DNA from: Roseiconus lacunae
GTDB taxonomy: Bacteria; Planctomycetota; Planctomycetia; Pirellulales; Pirellulaceae
Assembly: GCF_008312935.1 (NCBI RefSeq)
Contig: NZ_VSZO01000012.1
Location: 186,001-250,000 of the forward strand
DNA length: 64,000 nucleotides
Direction of reading: 5' to 3'
Below the pieces are notes generated by a model. That model was not told where the DNA came from. It searched no databases and was given only the letters and a program-made list of their open reading frames with translations. Positions 17,541 to 25,304 of this stretch are shown piece after piece. A program made the position numbers and the translations under genes. Position 1 is the first letter of the stretch. The number at the start of each line of letters is the position of its first letter.

Positions 17541-20339
17541 ATGAATATGTATTCTGGTTACCTAGACGAAATCGAAGAACGCAAGAAAGCAGGTCTTCAC
17601 CCCAAACCGATCGACAGTGCCGACCTAATCAGAGAAATCATTGAGCAGATTAAGGATGCGACAAATCCTCACCGCGAGGACTCGCTGAAGTTTTTCATCT
17701 ACAACACCCTTCCCGGGACCACCAGCGCCGCCGGCGTGAAGGCTGAATTTTTAAAGGAGATCATTCTCGGTCAGTGGACCGTTGCCGAGATTTCTCCGGA
17801 GTTTGCTTTTGAACAGTTGTCACACATGAAAGGCGGGCCGTCGATTAAGGTCCTCCTGGATCTCGCTCTCGGTGATGACCAAGCGATCGCGCAAGAAGCG
17901 GCCAAGGTACTCAAGACGCAAGTCTTTCTATACGAAGCGGACACGGGACGACTGAAAGAGGCGTTCAAACAAGGCAACCCGATCGCTCGCGAGATCATCG
18001 AAAGTTACGCGAAGGCAGAGTTCTTTACCGACCTTCCCGATGTCCCCGAAACAATCGATGTGGTGACCTACATCGCCGGCGTAGGCGATATTTCCACCGA
18101 CTTGCTCTCGCCTGGTAGCGAAGCCCACTCGCGATCCGATCGTGAATTGCACGGTAAATGCTTGATCGACACCAAAGCTCAAGAGGAACTCGTCGCACTT
18201 CAAAAAGAGCATCCGGACAAACGAGTGATGCTGATCGCCGAGAAAGGCACCATGGGTGTCGGCTCGTCACGGATGTCGGGCGTCAACAACGTCGCACTTT
18301 GGATCGGTAAACAGGCGAGCCCTTACGTCCCGTTTATCAACATCGCCCCGGTGGTCGCCGGAACCAACGGCATCTCGCCCATCTTCTTGACCACCGTCGG
18401 CGTCACCGGTGGCATCGGTATTGACCTGAAAAACTGGGTCAAGAAGACCGATGCCGATGGCAAGGTCGTCGTCGACGCGGACGGCGAACCGATCTTGGAG
18501 CAGGCCTATTCCGTTGACACCGGGACCGTGCTGACGATCAACACCAAAGAGAAAAAGCTCTACAAAGGCGATCAAGAACTGATCGATATTTCTAGCGCAC
18601 TGACGCCGCAAAAAATGGAATTCATGAAGGCCGGTGGCTCTTACGCCGTCGTCTTCGGCAAGAAACTGCAAACGTTCGCGGCGCAAACGCTGGGCGTCGA
18701 TGTCCCGCCGGTATTCGCGCCTTCGAAAGAAATCTCGCATGATGGCCAAGGCCTGACCGCGGTCGAAAAGATCTTCAATAAGAATGCCGTCGGAAACACC
18801 CCCGGCAAAGTACTGCATGCCGGCTCGGACGTCCGAGTCGAAGTCAACATCGTCGGCTCTCAGGACACGACCGGACTGATGACATCGCAGGAACTGGAGA
18901 TGATGGCGGCGACGGTGATTTCGCCAATCGTCGACGGCGCCTATCAATCGGGATGCCACACCGCATCGGTCTGGGACAAAAAGGCTCAAGAGAACATCCC
19001 AAAACTGATGAAGTTTATGAACGACTTTGGCTTGATCACCGCGCGTGATCCCAAAGGCGTCTACCATGCGATGACCGACGTGATCCATAAAGTGCTAAAC
19101 GACATCACCGTCGATGATTGGTCGATCATCATCGGCGGCGATTCGCACACCCGGATGTCCAAAGGGGTGGCCTTTGGTGCGGACTCGGGAACGGTCGCTT
19201 TGGCGCTCGCCACCGGTGAAGCGTCGATGCCGATCCCGGAATCGGTGAAGGTCACCTTCACCGGCGAGATGCAAGAACACATCGATTTCCGTGATGTCGT
19301 TCACTCAACGCAAGCACAGATGCTACGAAAATTCGGCGGCGACAATGTGTTTCAAGGCCGAGTCATCGAAGTCCACATCGGCACACTTGCCGCCGACCAG
19401 GCCTTTACGTTCACCGACTGGACCGCAGAGATGAAGGCGAAAGCCTCGATCTGTATTTCACAAGACGACACCTTGATCGAGTCTCTGGAAATTGCCAAAA
19501 GCAGAATCCAGATCATGATCGAAAAAGGCATGGACAACGAAAAACAAGTTCTCCAAGGATTGATCGACCGGGCCGAACAACGGATTGCGGAAATCAAGTC
19601 AGGTGAAAAACCGGCGCTCGCCCCAGATCCCAACGCAAAGTACTTCGCCGAACTGGAAGTCGACCTCAGTCAGATCGACGAACCGATGATCGCCGACCCC
19701 GACGTCCACAACGAGGACGTCTCCAAGCGTTACACCCACGACACGATCCGTGACCTGACGTACTACGGCGGCGAGAAGCATGTCGATTTGGGGTTTGTCG
19801 GTTCCTGCATGGTGCATAAAGGCGACCTCAAAATTGTCGCTCAAATGCTTCGCAACCTCGAGGCCGACCGAGGGACGGTGCAATTCAAAGCCCCACTCGT
19901 CGTTGCCGCGCCGACGTACAACATCATCGACGAATTGAAGCAAGAAGGCGACTGGGACGTCCTGCAGAAATACTCCGGCTTCGAATTTAACGATTTGCTT
20001 CCCAAGCAAACCGCTCGCACCGAGTATGAAAACATGATGTACCTAGAGCGTCCGGGCTGCAATTTATGCATGGGAAACCAAGAAAAAGCAGCCAAGGGTG
20101 ACACCGTACTCGCCACCTCGACGCGACTTTTCCAGGGCCGAGTCGTCGCGGACTCCGAACGCAAGAAAGGCGAATCGTTACTCGCATCGACCCCCGTCGT
20201 TGTGCTCGCCGCGATCCTTGGTCGAACCCCAACGATCGCCGAATACAAAGCGGCCGTCACGGGAATTCAACTGACCAAGTTTGCCCCCCCTTCGGACCCG
20301 ATGAACTCCCGCGGGCCTGCAGATTTAGTGTCGTTCTAG
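17541..20339 (+). CDS. acnB: Aconitate hydratase B / 2-methylisocitrate dehydratase
   Basis: [4Fe-4S] enzyme of the TCA cycle that interconverts citrate and isocitrate; AcnB forms can also hydrate 2-methyl-cis-aconitate. The 932-residue protein has the AcnB order: N-terminal HEAT-like domain, swivel domain, then the catalytic domains. Cluster ligands are visible as Cys756 in VGSCMVHKG and Cys840/Cys843 in ERPGCNLCMGN. Active-site segments such as SGCHTASVWDKKAQ and GGDSHTRMSKG match the family. It is about 65 residues longer than E. coli AcnB. A strong hairpin follows its stop, so it is probably transcribed alone. Confidence 0.95.
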   Translation: MNMYSGYLDEIEERKKAGLHPKPIDSADLIREIIEQIKDATNPHREDSLKFFIYNTLPGTTSAAGVKAEFLKEIILGQWTVAEISPEFAFEQLSHMKGGPSIKVLLDLALGDDQAIAQEAAKVLKTQVFLYEADTGRLKEAFKQGNPIAREIIESYAKAEFFTDLPDVPETIDVVTYIAGVGDISTDLLSPGSEAHSRSDRELHGKCLIDTKAQEELVALQKEHPDKRVMLIAEKGTMGVGSSRMSGVNNVALWIGKQASPYVPFINIAPVVAGTNGISPIFLTTVGVTGGIGIDLKNWVKKTDADGKVVVDADGEPILEQAYSVDTGTVLTINTKEKKLYKGDQELIDISSALTPQKMEFMKAGGSYAVVFGKKLQTFAAQTLGVDVPPVFAPSKEISHDGQGLTAVEKIFNKNAVGNTPGKVLHAGSDVRVEVNIVGSQDTTGLMTSQELEMMAATVISPIVDGAYQSGCHTASVWDKKAQENIPKLMKFMNDFGLITARDPKGVYHAMTDVIHKVLNDITVDDWSIIIGGDSHTRMSKGVAFGADSGTVALALATGEASMPIPESVKVTFTGEMQEHIDFRDVVHSTQAQMLRKFGGDNVFQGRVIEVHIGTLAADQAFTFTDWTAEMKAKASICISQDDTLIESLEIAKSRIQIMIEKGMDNEKQVLQGLIDRAEQRIAEIKSGEKPALAPDPNAKYFAELEVDLSQIDEPMIADPDVHNEDVSKRYTHDTIRDLTYYGGEKHVDLGFVGSCMVHKGDLKIVAQMLRNLEADRGTVQFKAPLVVAAPTYNIIDELKQEGDWDVLQKYSGFEFNDLLPKQTARTEYENMMYLERPGCNLCMGNQEKAAKGDTVLATSTRLFQGRVVADSERKKGESLLASTPVVVLAAILGRTPTIAEYKAAVTGIQLTKFAPPSDPMNSRGPADLVSF

Positions 20340-20381
20340 GCGCGACGTTACTTCAATCAATAAGTCGGTTCGACATCGTCC

Positions 20382-20417
20382 ATCCGCGTCGCCACGATCG
20401 TGGCGACGCGGATCTTT
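20382..20417 (+). terminator. Rho-independent terminator of acnB
   Basis: A perfect 32-bp palindrome at 20382-20413 (left arm ATCCGCGTCGCCACGA) followed directly by CTTTTG. It begins 43 bp after the acnB stop. The stem is unusually long and perfect; the T-run is short. Confidence 0.8.
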
Positions 20418-20552
20418 TGTTGGTGAATGATCATGCCCCTGCGATCCGGTAAACTGTTGACGTCTGGTTCGCACGAAAGCCTTTTCTTTACCGCCCGGTG
20501 ATTTTTGGGCCACCGCTTTCGGCGAGATGTTTGTTTCATTGGATCTGTTGTC

Positions 20553-22127
20553 ATGCCCGAGCCAACCGTATCGGAATCTACCGTCAAACCGAATGCTAAA
20601 CCACAAGTCGTCGGCATCGACTTGGGAACAACGTTCAGCGCAATCGCCTATGTCGATCACCGTGGCGAACCGCAAACGATCCCGAACAGTGAAGGCGATT
20701 TGGTCACACCTTCGGCGGCGTTGATCGAAAATGACGAGGTCACCGTCGGTAAGCAAGCACTCAAAGCACAGTTGACGCTCCCCAGTCAAGTCGCGACGTT
20801 CGCCAAGCGTGACATCGGAAAAGACGCGATCGCGCGAACGGTCAACGGACAACAATTAAAACCCGAGGTCGTCGAGTCACTGATCCTACAGCGTTTGAAA
20901 CGTGATGCCGAAAAACGCTTAGGCGTGGATGTCAAACAAGCCGTGATCACCGTCCCGGCCTACTTCAACGAACCGAAACGCCGGGCAACGATGCGAGCCG
21001 CAGAACTCGCCGGGCTGGAAACATTGGCAATCATCAATGAACCCACCTCCGCCGCGATCGCCTATGGGCTTAGCAAACAAAGCGAAATCCTTGGGCCGCA
21101 GACGGTGCTTGTCTATGACCTCGGTGGCGGGACATTTGATGTCTCCCTCGTTCACGTCGATCACACCGACATCAAGGTCTTGGCGACCGATGGAAATGCG
21201 ATGTTGGGCGGTGTCGACTGGGACCGCTGCTTGGTTCGGTGGCTGGACGATCAGTTTGCCTCCCATTGCGGAGTCCGATTGAGCGAGACCGACAGTGGCG
21301 TCGCATTCCTAATGCACGAAGCGAACGAATTGAAACATGCCTTGTCGTCACGAACCGAAGTCAAGGTGTTGCTGACTTATCAAACGGCGACACTAAAAAC
21401 AAAGCTGACGCGTGAACAGTTCGAAGACCTGACCGCCCATCTCTTGGATCGCACACGTTTCACCGTCCGGAAACTGATCAAGGAAAGCGAAACCGAATGG
21501 AGCGAGGTCGACCAGATCGTTCTCGTCGGCGGAAGCACCCGTTTGCCGCAAGTCGTGACCATGCTGACCAGCCTGAGCGGCATCGAACCAAATCAAATGG
21601 TTTCCCCGGACGAGGCAATCGCCCACGGCGCGGCGCTCTATGCCGACGCAATCTCTCGTCGAAAAATCCCCACCGACCGATCGCATTTACCCGAACCTGG
21701 ATTGAACATTTCGGACGTCAATGCGCATGACCTCGGGGTGCTGGGAATCGACGTCGAAACACAGCTACGAACAAACTACGTCATGATCAAACGGAACACG
21801 CCGATCCCGACGACTTTAACAGCTCGCTTTGAAACGCTGAGAAACAATCAACGAAGCGTCGTCGTCGAAGTCGTCGAAGGGGGTGACCGTCGCGGTCGCT
21901 ATGGGACGCACCTGGGCCGGTGTGTGCTCGGTGGGCTTCCCCAAGGGTTGCCCGCGGGAACCCCGGTTGATGTGACGTTCCGCTATACCCACAACGGGCT
22001 GATGACGATCGAAGCCCGGTTGCCGAAAACGGGACACCAGGCGTCGATCGTTGTCGAGCGTCACAGTTCCGTCGTCTCCTCGGACTCCATCGACGATTTT
22101 GATGCCGAATGGACGCTGCTGGAATAG
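20553..22127 (+). CDS. Hsp70-family protein lacking the lid domain
   Basis: A 524-residue DnaK-related ATPase. The nucleotide-binding domain is complete: GIDLGTTFSAIAYVD (phosphate 1), VYDLGGGTFDVSLV (phosphate 2) and LVGGSTRLPQV (adenosine). A substrate-binding beta domain follows (VNAHDLGVLGID to about residue 500). The helical lid and the acidic EEVD-like tail of DnaK are missing, as in HscC-type or other short Hsp70s. The ATG at 20553 is preferred over an upstream frame extension to 20505 because MPEP is followed at a normal distance by the first motif. No DnaJ or GrpE gene is adjacent. Confidence 0.85.
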   Translation: MPEPTVSESTVKPNAKPQVVGIDLGTTFSAIAYVDHRGEPQTIPNSEGDLVTPSAALIENDEVTVGKQALKAQLTLPSQVATFAKRDIGKDAIARTVNGQQLKPEVVESLILQRLKRDAEKRLGVDVKQAVITVPAYFNEPKRRATMRAAELAGLETLAIINEPTSAAIAYGLSKQSEILGPQTVLVYDLGGGTFDVSLVHVDHTDIKVLATDGNAMLGGVDWDRCLVRWLDDQFASHCGVRLSETDSGVAFLMHEANELKHALSSRTEVKVLLTYQTATLKTKLTREQFEDLTAHLLDRTRFTVRKLIKESETEWSEVDQIVLVGGSTRLPQVVTMLTSLSGIEPNQMVSPDEAIAHGAALYADAISRRKIPTDRSHLPEPGLNISDVNAHDLGVLGIDVETQLRTNYVMIKRNTPIPTTLTARFETLRNNQRSVVVEVVEGGDRRGRYGTHLGRCVLGGLPQGLPAGTPVDVTFRYTHNGLMTIEARLPKTGHQASIVVERHSSVVSSDSIDDFDAEWTLLE

Positions 22128-22251
22128 ACGAACTCGTTTGCCAAAACTAGGCTCTACCGTTTCAGTAGCGGAAACCACCAACGGCAACCGCCCCCGTGTG
22201 CTGCCGTCCTGGTCACCACTGTCACTTCCAAACTTTCAACATTGACGTTTC

Positions 22252-22839
22252 ATGGCACGAACCGCATCGATCTCCCGGAAAACCGGCGAGACAGACATTC
22301 AACTGACCGTGAATTTAGACGGCAATGGAGATGGCCAGCGGGATTCAGGGGTCGGCTTTCTCGATCACATGCTGGACTTGTTAGCCCGCCATGCGCTAAT
22401 TGACCTTGATGTCACCGCCAAAGGCGACCTGCACGTTGACGATCACCACACGACCGAAGACATCGGGATCGCACTCGGGGCGGCAGTCGATCAAGCCCTC
22501 GGTGATCGTGCCGGCATTCGACGCTACGGTCACTTCACGCTGCCGATGGACGAGTGCCTTGTTACCGCCGCCGTCGACCTTGGTGGTCGGTACGCGTTTG
22601 AATATCACGCCCCAATCGCACCCGCAAAGATCGGCACGTTCGACAGCGAATTGATTGAGCACTTTTGGCAATCGTTCGCCGCCAACGCCCGCTGCAACTT
22701 GCACGTAGTCTTGCACCACGGCAAGAATTCACACCACATTGCCGAATGTGTGTTTAAAACGCTTGCCCGAGCGATCCGTATGGCCGCCGAATCAGACCCG
22801 CGGAGCGATGCGGTACCGAGCACCAAAGGCGTGCTCTAG
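22252..22839 (+). CDS. hisB: Imidazoleglycerol-phosphate dehydratase
   Basis: Mn-dependent dehydratase of histidine synthesis, 195 residues, the monofunctional size without a fused phosphatase. Metal-binding motifs are FLDHMLDLLARH, DDHHTTEDIGIALG and HHGKNSHHIAE; the C-terminus ends in AVPSTKGVL as in the family. Absence of the HisB-N phosphatase domain agrees with a separate HisN at 1.7 kb. It is convergent with the next gene, with a 31-bp gap. Confidence 0.95.
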   Translation: MARTASISRKTGETDIQLTVNLDGNGDGQRDSGVGFLDHMLDLLARHALIDLDVTAKGDLHVDDHHTTEDIGIALGAAVDQALGDRAGIRRYGHFTLPMDECLVTAAVDLGGRYAFEYHAPIAPAKIGTFDSELIEHFWQSFAANARCNLHVVLHHGKNSHHIAECVFKTLARAIRMAAESDPRSDAVPSTKGVL

Positions 22840-22870
22840 CGCCGAGCCATGTGCCGATCGCCGCGATGAC

Positions 22871-23557
22871 TTATCGAGCGGTGATCGAATCGAGTGCAAA
22901 GTCATCCCGAGCATCGAACGGGTGAAACTGTCGTGCGATTCGCTTGGCCAGAATATTGCCGACGAACAGCTTTCGAAATCTTGCTTCGGTCGTTTCGCTG
23001 GTCGATACGCCGCCGGCAATTGTCGGATAGGTGAAGTCCTCGACATCGGTGCTGAAGAGCACTTCGCCGCTTTTTGATTCGATGACCGAAAGGTGGATAT
23101 TCGCTTGCCCGCGGAACAACGTCGGCCCTTCCTGGAGCGACAGATTGAGCACCTCGATCGCCACGACCTTGTCTGCTTTGACGCCTCGTCCGATCTCGGC
23201 AAAATCGATTTGGTCCCAGCCATGAACGTCGCGCCAATTGGCGACCTCGTCGTCACGAACCAATTCGATATCTTTGACTTCGCTGGTCAAAATCTTTCCG
23301 ACCGCATGACTGAGCATGGTGGCGGAGATGTCGTCACCGAAGCGACTGTTTTCGGTAATCGTCACAACCGCGACGCTACTCTTTTCTAAGCCTTCGTAAG
23401 CCGCAGGCGTCAAGTCGGCACCGGTGACATGCATGAAGTTGGCAATCAGCGGGGCGCACCCAGTGGTCGCAACGGTGAGCACTATCCACACCAGCGTGAA
23501 ACATTTTGCGGCTGCCATGAGTTTCACACGGCGATCGTTAATCCGTCGGGTTCGCAT
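22871..23557 (-). CDS. Putative lipoprotein, CsgG/DUF4136-like size, function unknown
   Basis: A 228-residue protein with a lipoprotein signal: basic n-region MRTRRINDRRVK, hydrophobic core FTLVWIVLTVA and lipobox TTGC with Cys34. The mature part looks like a mixed alpha/beta domain (SSVAVVTITENSRFGDDISA, ADKVVAIEVLNLSL) reminiscent of periplasmic lipoproteins that gather stress or secretion factors, but I cannot name a family. The ATG at 23557 is chosen because it gives a standard signal; a frame extension to 23683 would bury it. It would be processed by the LspA at 2.7 kb. Confidence 0.65.
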   Translation of the reverse strand: MRTRRINDRRVKLMAAAKCFTLVWIVLTVATTGCAPLIANFMHVTGADLTPAAYEGLEKSSVAVVTITENSRFGDDISATMLSHAVGKILTSEVKDIELVRDDEVANWRDVHGWDQIDFAEIGRGVKADKVVAIEVLNLSLQEGPTLFRGQANIHLSVIESKSGEVLFSTDVEDFTYPTIAGGVSTSETTEARFRKLFVGNILAKRIARQFHPFDARDDFALDSITAR

Positions 23558-24131
23558 CGGCAAGATTCCCTTTTTGCCATCGTCGTTGTTCAATGAAACC
23601 GATCGGTACGCAATTCCACTGCCTGCGTGCAATGGCAATCGGATCAAAAACGACAAACGAAGTGCGAACGCACGCAGAACCAAGCCCCGCTTTGAACTTG
23701 TCCACCAAGGCTAAAAATTTCCTGGAACACGCTTTGCGTTTTCGCAAGGCACTGCAGATCAAGCGGACTCATTTTCGGCAAGAGTGCTTTTAGTTCCGTG
23801 CCATTCTCCCTCGCAGACTCACGCCTTTCTCTCGCAGCGACCAATCGTGCATGTCGTCGTACGTCGAACAGTCGTCTCGAATCTCGCGAATCCTGTCGAC
23901 GATGCCCTACTCGGGTAGCTTATGGCAACCATCCGCTCCCGGTTGTCTCTGTCCGGGATGATGAAGTGGTTCGATTCGGCGATGGTCTTGTATTCGATCG
24001 TAATCGTGCGAGTTATTTGGTTGCGTTCGGCGCTGCCTCAGTGTCGCTCAGTTCCCCGAACCCGAAGCGGAAGTACCCTCGATCGGCCGACCAAGTCAGA
24101 GACGTTTTAATTTATCGTGATTGGAAGCGTT
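23558..24131. other. Intergenic region without a convincing gene
   Basis: About 570 bp between two minus-strand genes. A 125-codon plus-strand frame (23798-24175) is Arg/Ser-rich with no domain or start signal and is not accepted. The stretch near 23560-23650 should contain the promoter of the lipoprotein gene. I see no RNA gene or mobile remnant. Confidence 0.45.
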
Positions 24132-24164
24132 TTCAGCTCGGAGAGCTGAACGACATTGTCGTTC
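24132..24164 (-). terminator. Double hairpin after the transglutaminase gene
   Basis: Two perfect short hairpins overlap by three bases: TTCAGCTC-GGA-GAGCTGAA (24132-24150) and GAACGAC-ATT-GTCGTTC (24148-24164). They lie 22 bp beyond the transglutaminase stop. There is no clear T-run, so termination is an inference; the two stems cannot form fully together. Confidence 0.4.
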
Positions 24165-24185
24165 GGCTCTGCTGACGCGTGCGAC

Positions 24186-25304
24186 CTAGGGTTTTCCGAG
24201 CGAGCTTTCACCGACGTCTTTGCCGTTGGTGCTTGCCGGGGCGGAATTCGCCTCGACCGGGGCAACATCGACACTGACTTTTAGCGTGTTCGTTCCGCCA
24301 CCAAGCACCACGCCACGCATTGGGCTGACGTCGCCATAGTCTCGACCGACACAAATGGGGATGTGATCCGTCGAAACCAAACAGGCATTCGTAGGATCGA
24401 GTCCCAACCAGCCGAGCTCCTCACCGGCGTAAATCTCTAACCAAGCATGCGACTCGTCCGCCCCGACCAAGCGTTCTTTCCCCGGCGGCGGCTCCGTTCT
24501 CAGGTAGCCACTGACATAACGGGCGGCCAATCCGATCGATCGTAGACAAGCGATTTCGACATGGGCGAAGTCCTGGCAAACGCCCGCACGCAACCCAAAA
24601 GCTTCTTCGGTCGTCGTGTCGACAGTCGTTGCCGTGGAATCATAGCGAAAGTCGTGGTTAATACGTCGAGTCAGATCGAGCGCCGCTTCGACAATTTTGC
24701 GTCCCGGTGCAAACGACTCGCCGGCATACGCGGCAAAGGAATCCGACGGCACGATCCTTGGCGATCGATATCGGTGCTCTTCGATGTGTGGATTCAGCCA
24801 TCCAGTTTGCTCGCGAAGCGCCTGCTCCCAAGGTATCAGTGCTTCGGCGTCAGAGATCACCGGCTTTGTCACCGTAACACGGCTCTCCACCACTACCCGC
24901 AGCGCGGTATGAATCGACTCGATCGAAAACGTGGTGACGAGGTTTCCAAAGTAATCGGAGTGTTCGTCCCAGCTATTCGGATCGGGGTCGATCCGCACCA
25001 ACGTATCATGACAAACGAGGTTCCCGCCATCGACCGGCTGCATCCGAATCTGGTTTTGACAAGCCGCAACGGGCTCGCTGTAGTGGTACTCGGTTTGGTG
25101 ACTGATTCGATAGGAAATCTGACGTGGCGATTCGGCAGAGCGTGGCGTCGGCGCCGCCATTTGCCCGTTTGTTTGAATCGGTGCCGGAAATGCCTGAGCC
25201 TGAAACGGCTGAGCCGGATTCGGTTGCATCTGAATCGGCTGAGGCTGTGGCGAACGAAGTTGATTCGCGGAAGACTCTGTTGGATGAAAATGACCGTTGT
25301 TCAT
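24186..25304 (-). CDS. Transglutaminase-like cysteine protease family protein
   Basis: A 372-residue protein. Residues 1-60 are a Gln/Pro-rich tail, 62-145 match the bacterial transglutaminase N-terminal beta domain (ISYRISHQTEYHYSEPV), and the papain-like core carries the triad Cys243 (AGVCQDFAHVE), His286 (ESHAWLEIY) and Asp303 (LGLDPTN). There is no signal peptide, so it is cytoplasmic. Its start overlaps the stop of the ATP-grasp/alpha-E gene by 4 bp (ATGA), so the two are translationally coupled. This trio of domains is a known conserved association thought to make or process a peptide-like product; the substrate is unknown. Confidence 0.85.
   Translation of the reverse strand: MNNGHFHPTESSANQLRSPQPQPIQMQPNPAQPFQAQAFPAPIQTNGQMAAPTPRSAESPRQISYRISHQTEYHYSEPVAACQNQIRMQPVDGGNLVCHDTLVRIDPDPNSWDEHSDYFGNLVTTFSIESIHTALRVVVESRVTVTKPVISDAEALIPWEQALREQTGWLNPHIEEHRYRSPRIVPSDSFAAYAGESFAPGRKIVEAALDLTRRINHDFRYDSTATTVDTTTEEAFGLRAGVCQDFAHVEIACLRSIGLAARYVSGYLRTEPPPGKERLVGADESHAWLEIYAGEELGWLGLDPTNACLVSTDHIPICVGRDYGDVSPMRGVVLGGGTNTLKVSVDVAPVEANSAPASTNGKDVGESSLGKP

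Noticed and set aside
18267-19088. 273-codon minus-strand frame
   Set aside because: Entirely within acnB, which has all its cluster and active-site motifs on the plus strand.
23798-24175. 125-codon plus-strand frame
   Set aside because: Composition unlike neighbouring genes, no domain, and it runs into the hairpins after the transglutaminase gene.
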